The notes below the pieces were generated by a model. The model saw nothing but the letters and a program-made list of their open reading frames with translations, searched no databases and was not told where the DNA came from. Below are positions 1 through 5,125 of a stretch of 5,125 nt of DNA, one piece after another. Numbering within the stretch: the first letter of the stretch is position 1; each line of letters starts with the position of its first letter. Source of the stretch: Bacillota bacterium (GTDB lineage: Bacteria; Bacillota; Clostridia; Acetivibrionales; DSM-1351); assembly GCA_023417285.1 (NCBI GenBank), contig JAEZFR010000185.1:1-5125 (forward strand). Direction: 5' to 3'. The position numbers were made by a program, and so were the translations under genes.

Positions 1-411
1 AATGACGATATGTCAGACTATGAGAAGGTTGAAAAAATATATTCGTATATTACAAGCACTGTGGAATACTATGGAACAAACTTGACGGAGATTCCCCGCG
101 TTGCTTATTCGGCATATGGAGCCTTGAAACATCATCGAGCTGTATGTCAGGGATATGCTGAATTGGCTAAAATAATGCTTGATTTAGAAGGAATAGAATG
201 TATTTATATAAGTGGGGATGCAAGTGATACTCCTCATGGATGGAATCTTGTTAAACTAAACGGGAATTATTATCATATTGATGCAACTTGGGATGCTGGA
301 GGAAATGGCAAGGGCACAAAAAACTATTTTCTCAAATCCGATGATTATATGAAAAAAAGCAGGGAATGGAATTATTCTGCTTTTCCTGCAGCGCCCAAAA
401 ATTATAAATAA
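1..411 (+). CDS. Transglutaminase-like domain protein, 3' part only
   Basis: The reading frame is open from the first base to a TAA at 409-411, so this is the C-terminal 136 residues of a longer protein whose start lies left of the window; the ATG at position 10 is internal and has no ribosome binding site. The fragment carries the transglutaminase-core triad: Cys49 in AVCQGYAEL, His79 in HGWNLVKL and Asp94 in YYHIDATWD (counted from base 1). It ends in a short YFLKSDDYM block and a Trp/Tyr/Pro-rich tail, as in clostridial secreted or surface transglutaminase-like proteins. Family knowledge: such domains act as cysteine proteases, amidases or crosslinking enzymes, often on the cell surface. 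Substrate and location cannot be read here because any signal peptide or binding domains would be in the missing N-terminal part. The fold assignment is firm; the function is open. Confidence 0.85.
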   Translation, partial: NDDMSDYEKVEKIYSYITSTVEYYGTNLTEIPRVAYSAYGALKHHRAVCQGYAELAKIMLDLEGIECIYISGDASDTPHGWNLVKLNGNYYHIDATWDAGGNGKGTKNYFLKSDDYMKKSREWNYSAFPAAPKNYK

Positions 412-433
412 TATAAAGGGGTGCATTTTGATT

Positions 434-475
434 GCTTTAAGGTTACTTTCAGATTGACCGATAAAAACCTTAAGC
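434..475 (+). terminator. Possible weak terminator hairpin after the transglutaminase gene
   Basis: GCTTTAAGGTT at 434-444 can pair with AACCTTAAGC at 466-475, with one bulged T and a 21-base loop. It lies 22 bases after the stop codon at 411. The sequence after the stem (CAGATAGTTTATTTA) is T-rich but has no unbroken T run, so termination would be inefficient at best. The hairpin is seen; its role is inferred. Confidence 0.3.
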
Positions 476-486
476 CAGATAGTTTA

Positions 487-516
487 TTTAGTAAAAGTAA
501 AGAATTTTGGTATAAT
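487..516 (+). promoter_or_regulatory. Extended -10 promoter for psd
   Basis: A perfect TATAAT at 511-516 is preceded by TGG (508-510), giving the extended -10 pattern TGnTATAAT. The -35 is poor: TTTAGT at 487-492 with an 18-base spacer matches TTGACA at only three positions, which extended -10 promoters tolerate. Transcription would begin near 523, leaving a leader of about 50 bases before the psd ATG. Confidence 0.55.
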
Positions 517-574
517 AGCATTGGATAATAAAGATAAGCACACATAAAGATAAATACAAATAAAGAGAGATAAT

Positions 575-1468
575 ATGATAAAAGTATATAACCGCAAAAC
601 AAAGCAGTATGATATCGAAAATGTTGCTGGTGGGAAGTTACTTGAAACGTTGTACACCACTAGACGAGGCAAGGTAGGCTTAGATATTCTGGTAAAAAGA
701 AAACTGTACTCTGTATTGACTGGATTTTTTTGCGACCTGTCCTTAAGTAAAAGGAGTATTGGAAGCTTTATCAAGAATTTTGGCATAAACATGGAAGAAA
801 GCGAGAACAAGCAGCAGGACTTTGCTAGCTTCAACGACTTTTTTGCTAGGAAGCTCAAGCCTGCAGCCCGCCCCTTCGACACAGATGAAAAAATGCTGCT
901 GTCCCCAGGCGATGGAAGGCTGCAGGCCTTTGCCAACATAGATAGCGACAGATTGGTGCAGATAAAGGGGATGAACTTTACCTTGGGTGCTCTGCTGCAA
1001 GACGAACAGCTAGCAAGACAATATGCAGGGGGTACCTTTATTCAGCTGAGGCTTTGCCCAGTTGACTATCATAGATTCCATTTCTTTGACAGTGGTATAT
1101 GCAGTGAGCCAAAAAAGATCAAAGGACTTTATTATTCTGTAAATCCTGTGGCATTGAAAAAGATACCTGAGCTATACTGTCAGAACAAACGTGAATATAG
1201 CATTTTCAAAAGTGATAATTTTGGAGACGTTATATATATGGAAGTTGGTGCTACATCTGTAGGCTCAATAATTCAAACCTATGAACCGGGCAAGAAAGTA
1301 TCTAGAGGGCAGGAAAAGGGGTATTTCAAGTTTGGAGGATCGACGGTTTTATTAATATTCAAGAAGGATATGACAATAATGGATAATGAAATTCTTGAGC
1401 AATCGGAACTTGGTTTTGAGACTATAGTTTTAGCAGGAGAGAAGATAGGGACAGCACCGCTGTTATAA
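575..1468 (+). CDS. psd: Phosphatidylserine decarboxylase proenzyme
   Basis: This 297-residue protein is full length for the clostridial form of the enzyme, which converts phosphatidylserine to phosphatidylethanolamine at the inner face of the membrane. The family self-cleaves to produce a pyruvoyl cofactor. The cleavage site is visible as FGGST at residues 253-257, predicting a break between Gly255 and Ser256, with a long beta chain before it and a small alpha chain of about 42 residues after it. The Asp-His-Ser triad of the E. coli enzyme is matched by Asp113 (SPGDGRL), His169 and Ser256; DYHRFH at 164-169 also holds the second conserved His, 166. An earlier conserved block, FNDFFARKLKPAARP, is at 86-100. 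The ATG at 575 is preceded by an AGAGAGA-type ribosome site at 564-570. The usual partner, phosphatidylserine synthase, is not in the window. Bases about 801-1000 are much richer in G+C than the rest of the gene. No terminator is evident between it and pfkA. Confidence 0.95.
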   Translation: MIKVYNRKTKQYDIENVAGGKLLETLYTTRRGKVGLDILVKRKLYSVLTGFFCDLSLSKRSIGSFIKNFGINMEESENKQQDFASFNDFFARKLKPAARPFDTDEKMLLSPGDGRLQAFANIDSDRLVQIKGMNFTLGALLQDEQLARQYAGGTFIQLRLCPVDYHRFHFFDSGICSEPKKIKGLYYSVNPVALKKIPELYCQNKREYSIFKSDNFGDVIYMEVGATSVGSIIQTYEPGKKVSRGQEKGYFKFGGSTVLLIFKKDMTIMDNEILEQSELGFETIVLAGEKIGTAPLL

Positions 1469-1499
1469 TACTATATGGAAAATAAAACCCTTTAATGTA

Positions 1500-1528
1500 T
1501 TGAGAATGAAATAATATTAGTTTATAAT
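1500..1528 (+). promoter_or_regulatory. Near-consensus sigma-A promoter for pfkA
   Basis: TTGAGA at 1500-1505 (five of six consensus bases) and TATAAT at 1523-1528 (six of six) are separated by exactly 17 bases. The start point would be near 1535, giving a leader of about 50 bases. This supports transcription of pfkA independent of psd, although read-through from psd is also possible. Confidence 0.75.
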
Positions 1529-1572
1529 TAATAACAATTGTTTCGGTTTTTCTATGGTTATTTTTAGAGATG

Positions 1573-1580
1573 AAAGGGTG
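1573..1580 (+). promoter_or_regulatory. Ribosome binding site that fixes the pfkA start
   Basis: AAAGGGTG at 1573-1580 lies 6 bases before the ATG at 1587 and resembles the Shine-Dalgarno core. An in-frame ATG at 1554 would add 11 residues (beginning MVIFRDERV), but it has only T-rich sequence upstream, and family members begin just before the TSGGDAPGMN motif. The start at 1587 is therefore preferred. Confidence 0.8.
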
Positions 1581-1586
1581 ATAGGG

Positions 1587-2570
1587 ATGAGCGACATAAA
1601 GACAATAGGTGTACTTACGAGCGGGGGAGATGCGCCTGGGATGAACGCTGCAATACGAGCAGTGGTCAGAACAGGTATATATTATGGCTTTAAAATGATG
1701 GGAATCAGAAAGGGCTTTAATGGACTCATATGTGGTGATATTTTTGAGATGTCTGCAAGAAATGTATCAGATATAATACACAGAGGCGGGACTATTCTTC
1801 AAACTGCACGCTGCAAGGCTTTTACAACAGATGAGGGCATGCAGAAGGCTTACTCAATAAGTAAAGCATTCGGGATAGATGCGCTGGTTGTAATAGGTGG
1901 AGATGGTTCATACAGAGGAGCTAGGGACTTCTCAAAATATGGTATGAAGGTCATGGGTTTACCAGGCACTATTGACAACGACATAGCAAGCTCAGATTAC
2001 ACAATTGGTTACGACACTGCAATGAACACCGTTCAAGATGCACTTGATAAGATTAGGGATACTGCGTACTCACATGAGCGTTGTAGCGTTCTTGAAGTTA
2101 TGGGTCGCCGTGCAGGGCATATAGCTTTAAATGTTGGTATTGCCGGTGGTGCAGAGGTTGTTCTGTTGCCTGAGAAAGAATTTGATTTTGACAAAGATAT
2201 AGTAAGAAAGATTATTCAAGGCAGAAATAGTGGAAAGAAGAACTATATCATTATTCTTGCAGAGGGTGTTGCTGAGAAAATAGGTGGTGCTCTTGAACTT
2301 GCAAAAAAAATTGAAGATCTTACAGGAATAGAGACAAGAGGAACTGTTTTGGGTTATATTCAGAGGGGTGGAAGCCCTACAATTCAGGATAGAGTTATGG
2401 CAAGCCGTATGGGTGCAAAGACAATACAGCTTCTCAAAGAAGGCCAATACAACAAAATCATTTCAGTTCAAGACTCTAAAATTGTTGCAATTGATATCGA
2501 TGAGGCACTTGCTATGAAGAAGGATATCGATCAGGACATGGTAGAATTGAGTAACATTCTATCTATATAA
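1587..2570 (+). CDS. pfkA: ATP-dependent 6-phosphofructokinase
   Basis: The product, 327 residues from the ATG at 1587, phosphorylates fructose 6-phosphate to fructose 1,6-bisphosphate, the committed step of glycolysis, in the cytoplasm. Family motifs are intact: TSGGDAPGMN (11-20), IGGDGS (103-108), PGTIDNDI (126-133) with Asp130 in the place of the E. coli catalytic base Asp127, EVMGRRAGH (170-178) and YIQRGGSP (257-264). Gly107 in GGDG and Gly127 in PGTID mark the ATP type; pyrophosphate-dependent enzymes carry Asp and Lys there. Arg24, Arg28 and Glu190 align with E. coli effector-site residues 21, 25 and 187, so allosteric control by ADP or PEP is plausible. One difference is Tyr257 where E. 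coli has His249, a fructose 6-phosphate contact; I cannot say how common this is among relatives. The gene has its own promoter and a terminator. In clostridia pfkA often sits beside pyk or dnaE, but neither flanks it here: psd lies upstream and no gene follows in the same direction. Confidence 0.97.
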   Translation: MSDIKTIGVLTSGGDAPGMNAAIRAVVRTGIYYGFKMMGIRKGFNGLICGDIFEMSARNVSDIIHRGGTILQTARCKAFTTDEGMQKAYSISKAFGIDALVVIGGDGSYRGARDFSKYGMKVMGLPGTIDNDIASSDYTIGYDTAMNTVQDALDKIRDTAYSHERCSVLEVMGRRAGHIALNVGIAGGAEVVLLPEKEFDFDKDIVRKIIQGRNSGKKNYIIILAEGVAEKIGGALELAKKIEDLTGIETRGTVLGYIQRGGSPTIQDRVMASRMGAKTIQLLKEGQYNKIISVQDSKIVAIDIDEALAMKKDIDQDMVELSNILSI

Positions 2571-2654
2571 TGCAGTGAGTATCAAGTTCAAAGTAAAACA
2601 AAAATAGATGTTGGATGTTCATATTCTAATAAAAAATAAATATCAAGTGAAAAT

Positions 2655-2706
2655 GCCCCTTGTATATCCTGATTAGTAATATCGGTTGCTTACAAGGGGC
2701 TTTTTT
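2655..2706 (+). terminator. Rho-independent terminator of pfkA
   Basis: A perfect 10-base inverted repeat, GCCCCTTGTA (2655-2664) and TACAAGGGGC (2691-2700), is followed at once by six T (2701-2706). The 26-base loop can form a second small stem, CC(T)GAT at 2668-2673 with ATCGG at 2681-2685. It lies about 85 bases after the pfkA stop. On the other strand the stem is followed by ATTTTC, so weak action in both directions is possible. Confidence 0.9.
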
Positions 2707-2995
2707 ATGCCCCTCCCTTAATAAAAAAATTATCAGTTAAGTGAACTTTTTAGCCCCAATAAACTCTCTTATATGTGAAAGGAGATGGAAATGGAAACTG
2801 ATTCACGGGAGTAGGAGAAAACCTAAAAATAACAGTCAAAGCTATTAGGTATACAGACATAACAGACAAATTAATTGAAATACCAATAGATTAATATATA
2901 ATTATCTTATAATAATATAGCACATGCAAAAAGCTCAAAAATGGCAATTACAATAAGCTATCCAGGAGATTTATCTGGGGCATAGATTTTATTAT
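2707..2995. other. Intergenic stretch between two converging genes
   Basis: Together with 2571-2654 and the terminator this makes 425 bases without an intact gene. It holds a possible decayed reading frame (2763-2894, separate entry) and an AT-rich section at 2895-2950 with nothing recognisable. Near the end of the minus-strand gene is a small hairpin: CTATCCAG at 2958-2965 against CTGG at 2975-2978 and ATAG at 2982-2985, with three unpaired bases between the two right-hand arms. Read on the minus strand it is followed by CTTATTGTAATT, not a clear T run, so it is only a faint terminator candidate for that gene. Confidence 0.5.
2763..2894 (+). pseudogene. Possible decayed small reading frame
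   Basis: One frame reads through a Gly/Asn-rich piece (VKGDGNGN), a single TGA stop at 2799-2801, then 30 protein-like codons (FTGVGENLKITVKAI and on to LIEIPID) ending in TAA at 2892-2894. A strong ribosome site AAAGGAG (2778-2784) lies 6 bases before an ATG at 2791, but that ATG opens only a 7-codon frame in a different phase, ending at TAG 2812-2814. This could be the remnant of a gene broken by a point or frameshift mutation, or chance, since about 30 open codons are not rare in AT-rich DNA. I recognise no family. Confidence 0.22.
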
Positions 2996-3997
2996 CTAAA
3001 TAATATCACTGAAAACTATATCATGGTATTTAAACTCATATTCCTTGTCGCTATCCATTCCTGAGGTATAAGAGTTATTACCAATAAGCGCAAGTGCATT
3101 AGAAATAACACTGCTGTCCTTGTACAATGCATGGTATAATACATCGAGCAGTTCTGTAGTTTTTGTGACTGCCTGATTATATAAATCCTTGAAACTCTCA
3201 GTATGTGGTTTACGAATGTCAAAAGGTTTATACCACACGTTGTGATGGTCATTCATATAATCAATCTCATCATTTACCGACTTTGGAAAGATAGTAGCTG
3301 CTATTACAGGGTACTTGAGTATAAGCTTCTCGATAGGGGTTATAACCTTCTTCAATACTCCTGTAGGGTCATGTAAAACCTTCTGAGCCATAATCATATC
3401 TTTAATAGACGATGCTAACTGCTTCCCGGGGATATTATAGTCATATACTTTTTTCAATACAAACTCATAAAGCTTACCAATATTGCTTGCTACAGGTGCT
3501 GCTACATCAATCTTGCGCCCCGGTTTAAGCTGTTGAGGGGTAATGCCAAGCTTTTCCTTTAGCAATATCACGTCCAGGTTTGTTTCAAATCTATGGTGAT
3601 AATATGCATAGCGAAAGGTTTTTTGTTCGCCTTTTTTTAGGAAGCCTGATTTGTAAAATATATAGGGATGAGTTATGCTATCAAGACAATTGTGACATAC
3701 AAAGCCCATAAAATAAGCACACAACATATTTTTTATATTTTCGGGTTGTTGTATTAAGTAGTCAAAGATACTTTTAAACACCTGTCCGACCTTTCTAGCA
3801 TGCATTTCTTGCCCTACATTTGATATCAGTGGCTTTGGGGTCCATGGAAAGATTCTATAATAAAACAGAACATCAGGGCCTTGAGTGCCAAGGTTATATA
3901 TATTCTGGTTTTCGCTGATAAAAGCGCTAAGCTCTTTATTTTTTATTGATTTTTGTACGTCAATTCCACAAAGATAATGAGTTATTAGATTCGGCAT
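2996..3997 (-). CDS. Zinc-dependent phospholipase C-like protein, no signal peptide
   Basis: The 333-residue product carries the ligand pattern of the zinc-dependent phospholipase C / S1-P1 nuclease fold, the family of C. perfringens alpha-toxin and B. cereus PLC. Candidate metal ligands are His7 (ITHYLCG), Asp42 (GTQGPDVLFYY), His66 (EMHARK), His102, Asp106 and His110 (CHNCLDSITHP), and His135 and Glu138 (HHRFETNLD). The second half, about 150-333, has no motif I recognise, and there is no obvious C2-like lipid-binding domain. Unlike the toxins it starts MPNLITHYL with no hydrophobic signal segment, so it is probably cytoplasmic and may act on something other than exogenous phospholipid. Many clostridial genomes carry such uncharacterised homologues. 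The start is supported by AAGAGGT (4004-4010, minus strand) 6 bases before the ATG; the stop is TAG at 2998-2996. It is divergent from the GntR gene and convergent with pfkA. Confidence 0.8.
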   Translation of the reverse strand: MPNLITHYLCGIDVQKSIKNKELSAFISENQNIYNLGTQGPDVLFYYRIFPWTPKPLISNVGQEMHARKVGQVFKSIFDYLIQQPENIKNMLCAYFMGFVCHNCLDSITHPYIFYKSGFLKKGEQKTFRYAYYHHRFETNLDVILLKEKLGITPQQLKPGRKIDVAAPVASNIGKLYEFVLKKVYDYNIPGKQLASSIKDMIMAQKVLHDPTGVLKKVITPIEKLILKYPVIAATIFPKSVNDEIDYMNDHHNVWYKPFDIRKPHTESFKDLYNQAVTKTTELLDVLYHALYKDSSVISNALALIGNNSYTSGMDSDKEYEFKYHDIVFSDII

Positions 3998-4083
3998 AGT
4001 CTTACCTCTTGATGTAAAGTAGGTTTATAGTTATATTAAGCACCTAAAAGTATTTTGTCTCTAACTAAAGGGCATCTACTTAT

Positions 4084-4112
4084 AATATACCCAATAAAAA
4101 TAAATATTTAAA
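4084..4112 (-). promoter_or_regulatory. Likely promoter of the PLC-like gene
   Basis: Read on the minus strand, TTTAAA (4112-4107) and TATATT (4089-4084) are 17 bases apart; TATTAT at 4087-4082 is an overlapping alternative -10. Transcription would begin near 4077, about 80 bases before the ATG. In such AT-rich sequence partial matches are frequent, so this is tentative. Confidence 0.35.
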
Positions 4113-4129
4113 TATTTTTTAAGAAAATA

Positions 4130-4158
4130 TTGACAAAATGGTTTATTGGTTATATAGT
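4130..4158 (+). promoter_or_regulatory. Strong sigma-A promoter of the GntR-ABC operon
   Basis: TTGACA at 4130-4135 (perfect) and TATAGT at 4153-4158 (five of six) are separated by 17 bases. A long A/T tract lies directly upstream (about 4091-4129) and could raise its strength. The start point would be near 4165, inside the palindrome listed separately. A promoter this close to consensus would be expected to need repression. Confidence 0.75.
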
Positions 4159-4182
4159 TAGTTACATGAGTAATTAACCAAT
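4145..4182 (+). promoter_or_regulatory. Nested palindrome on the start site: likely GntR operator
   Basis: An inner palindrome, GTTAGTTAC (4157-4165) and GTAATTAAC (4170-4178), spans ATGA and pairs at eight of nine positions, with a G-T wobble at the ninth. An outer perfect repeat, ATTGGTTA (4145-4152) and TAACCAAT (4175-4182), frames it. The element covers the -10 box and the start point, the classic position for a repressor. The adjacent GntR regulator is the natural ligand, by inference from family habit of autoregulation. A further TTAACCAA half-site lies at 4201-4208, 27 bases after the one at 4174-4181. Confidence 0.55.
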
Positions 4183-4329
4183 GAAGTTAGTGCTGAATTG
4201 TTAACCAAAACATAAATCAAAAAAATTAAAGGGTAGTAGTTAGCATGAAATGCAAAAGTGATTGAAAAATAACTACAAGGCATATAGAGATACCTAAGTC
4301 AAATAAATTAGTTAAAAGGAAGTGATGAT

Positions 4330-4692
4330 ATGAATTTTAATCAAGACAGGCCGATATACATTCAGTTGGCAGAGTGGCTTGAGGATCAGATTTTGTCGGA
4401 AGTTTACAATGAGGAGACTCAGATACCCTCAACAACCGACATTTCAGTTAATTATAAGATTAACCCTGCTACCGCGTTAAAAGGGATAAATATGTTGGTG
4501 GATGAAGGAGTTGTTTATAAAAGGAGGGGACTTGGAATGTTTGTTTGTACAGGGGCAAAGGAAAAGATTCTTGAGAAAAGAAAGATTTCTTTTCTAGAAG
4601 GATATATTGACACATTGGTTTCAGAGGCAAAAAAGCTTTGCCTGTCAAAGCAAGAAATATTATCAATGTTAGAAAGAAGGTTTGATCAATGA
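4330..4692 (+). CDS. GntR-family repressor, short YtrA-like type
   Basis: The 120-residue protein opens with the standard GntR winged helix-turn-helix: PIYIQLAEWLEDQIL (residues 8-22), then IPSTTDISVNYKINPATALKGINMLVDEGVVYKRRGLGMFV, covering helix 2, the recognition helix and the wing. Only about 45 residues follow, containing a helical LEGYIDTLVSEAKKL segment. That is far too little for a FadR or UTRA ligand domain, and it is typical of the YtrA subfamily, in which the tail mainly dimerises. YtrA-type regulators usually repress themselves and the ABC transporter encoded next to them, often in response to cell-envelope antibiotics. Here the stop overlaps the ABC ATPase start by 4 bases, and a palindrome sits on the promoter, both consistent with that. 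The start is supported by AAAAGGAAGTGAT upstream. The inducer is unknown. Confidence 0.93.
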   Translation: MNFNQDRPIYIQLAEWLEDQILSEVYNEETQIPSTTDISVNYKINPATALKGINMLVDEGVVYKRRGLGMFVCTGAKEKILEKRKISFLEGYIDTLVSEAKKLCLSKQEILSMLERRFDQ

Positions 4693-5125
4693 AACAGATA
4701 CAATTTATGAACGTAACAAAATGTTTTGGAGCAAATACTGCTGTTAATGACGTTACTTTAAACCTAGAGGGTGGCAAGGTTTACGGACTCTTGGGAAGAA
4801 ATGGTGCGGGCAAGACCACTCTTTTGAATCTACTGACAAACAGGCTGTTTTCAACTTCAGGAGAAATATTAGTGGACGGAGAACCAGTCAAGGAAAACGA
4901 TAATGCACTCTCTAAGATTTACTTTATGTCAGAGGCAAATTTATATCCTGAGACAATGACACTAAAACAAGCAATCACATGGTCAAAGGAGTTTTATCCA
5001 GGTCTAGATGAAGGATACGCATATGAGTTAAGCGATAAGTTTAAGCTGGATTGCAATAAAAAATACCGCAGTCTCTCAACGGGTTATAAGTCAATCTATA
5101 AACTTATTATCGCATTGAGCTGCAA
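4689..5125 (+). CDS. ABC transporter ATP-binding protein, 5' part only
   Basis: The ATG at 4689 overlaps the GntR stop (ATGA, 4689-4692), indicating coupled translation; 145 complete codons follow before the window ends. The start reads MKQIQFMNVTKCFGANTAV. The Walker A motif is GRNGAGKTT at residues 36-44, with Lys42. The Q-loop region is FMSEANLYPETMT (79-91), with Glu82 where many ABC ATPases have Gln. The signature is LSTGYKS (129-135) in place of LSGGQ. Both variants are in keeping with the YtrB/BcrA-like exporters that accompany YtrA-type regulators. Walker B, the H-loop and the partner permease lie beyond the right edge. Likely role, inferred from context: powering export of, or protection from, a membrane-active compound at the cytoplasmic membrane. 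Substrate unknown. Confidence 0.93.
   Translation, partial: MKQIQFMNVTKCFGANTAVNDVTLNLEGGKVYGLLGRNGAGKTTLLNLLTNRLFSTSGEILVDGEPVKENDNALSKIYFMSEANLYPETMTLKQAITWSKEFYPGLDEGYAYELSDKFKLDCNKKYRSLSTGYKSIYKLIIALSC

Larger units (their letters stand above)
3998..4329. other. Divergent control region between the PLC-like gene and the GntR gene
   Basis: These 332 bases hold no gene but are dense in control signals: a likely minus-strand promoter (4084-4112), a strong plus-strand promoter (4130-4158), a palindromic operator candidate (4145-4182), and an AT tract at about 4091-4130 that could serve as an UP element for either promoter. The rightward transcript would have a leader of about 165 bases (4165-4329). 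The leader contains a TTAACCAA repeat (4201-4208) and a 7-base inverted repeat GTAGTTA/TAACTAC (4236-4242 and 4270-4276), but no riboswitch that I recognise. The GntR ribosome site, AAAAGGAAGTGAT, is at 4314-4326. Confidence 0.6.

Noticed and set aside
402..1000. Three minus-strand open frames (402-602, 484-939, 743-1000)
   Set aside because: They lie opposite psd and its promoter region, have low-complexity Leu/Ser/Phe-rich translations and no ribosome binding sites; psd on the plus strand explains the DNA.
1554..1586. Longer pfkA start at the ATG at 1554
   Set aside because: It has no ribosome site, and the added 11 residues fall outside the family's usual N-terminus; the ATG at 1587 has a good site.
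2127..2447. Minus-strand open frame opposite pfkA
   Set aside because: It is the shadow of a strongly conserved gene; the Cys/Asn/Ser-rich translation matches no family and has no start signals.
1587..2570. Pyrophosphate-dependent phosphofructokinase
   Set aside because: The discriminating positions are Gly (GGDG and PGTID), the ATP-type pattern.
3016..3252. Minus-strand frame overlapping the PLC-like gene in another phase
   Set aside because: It is fully contained in the PLC-like gene and its translation looks random.
4081..4086. TATAAT on the plus strand as a second -10
   Set aside because: The nearest -35-like sequence (TTGTCT at 4055-4060) is 20 bases away, outside the working range.
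4244..4264. Tiny leader peptide (six codons beginning ATG AAA TGC) before the GntR gene
   Set aside because: The only upstream purine run, AAAGGG, is about 11 bases away and the frame is too short to distinguish from chance.
4469..4777. Minus-strand frame opposite the GntR-ABC junction
   Set aside because: Both plus-strand genes are clearly real with recognised motifs, and this frame has none.
1..5125. CRISPR arrays, tRNA or rRNA genes, transposons, phage attachment sites
   Set aside because: No regularly spaced repeats, cloverleaf-like sequence, transposase motifs or terminal inverted repeats were seen on either strand.

Overview
The window is AT-rich with tight clostridial-style ribosome binding sites and protein sequences typical of Firmicutes. 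The best guess is an anaerobic clostridium, possibly of the Ruminiclostridium or Acetivibrio type. That placement is inferred from the look of the proteins; no marker gene fixes the genus. I see no RNA gene, CRISPR array, insertion sequence, phage gene or origin.

Layout from left to right: (1) positions 1-411, the 3' part of a transglutaminase-like protein with its Cys-His-Asp triad; (2) a 163-base gap with a possible weak hairpin and an extended -10 promoter; (3) 575-1468, phosphatidylserine decarboxylase (psd), a membrane-lipid enzyme; (4) a near-consensus promoter followed by 1587-2570, ATP-type 6-phosphofructokinase (pfkA), closed by a clear intrinsic terminator at 2655-2706; (5) a mostly gene-free stretch to 2995 with a possible decayed small reading frame; (6) on the minus strand, 3997-2996, a protein of the zinc-dependent phospholipase C type without a secretion signal; (7) a 332-base divergent control region with a promoter on each strand and a hyphenated palindrome on the start site of the rightward promoter; (8) 4330-4692, a short GntR regulator of the YtrA type, overlapping by 4 bases (ATGA) with (9) an ABC transporter ATPase that runs off the right edge at 5125.

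Genes 1, 3 and 4 point the same way, but psd and pfkA each have their own promoter, so they need not form one operon. The GntR-ABC pair is a textbook unit in which a small GntR repressor controls itself and a downstream exporter; the palindrome at its promoter is the likely operator. Most of the window is ordinary housekeeping or accessory content. The points most worth a second look are the operator architecture and repeated heptamer in the divergent region, the signal-less zinc phospholipase-like protein, and a GC-rich patch inside psd. I found no convincing undescribed system.
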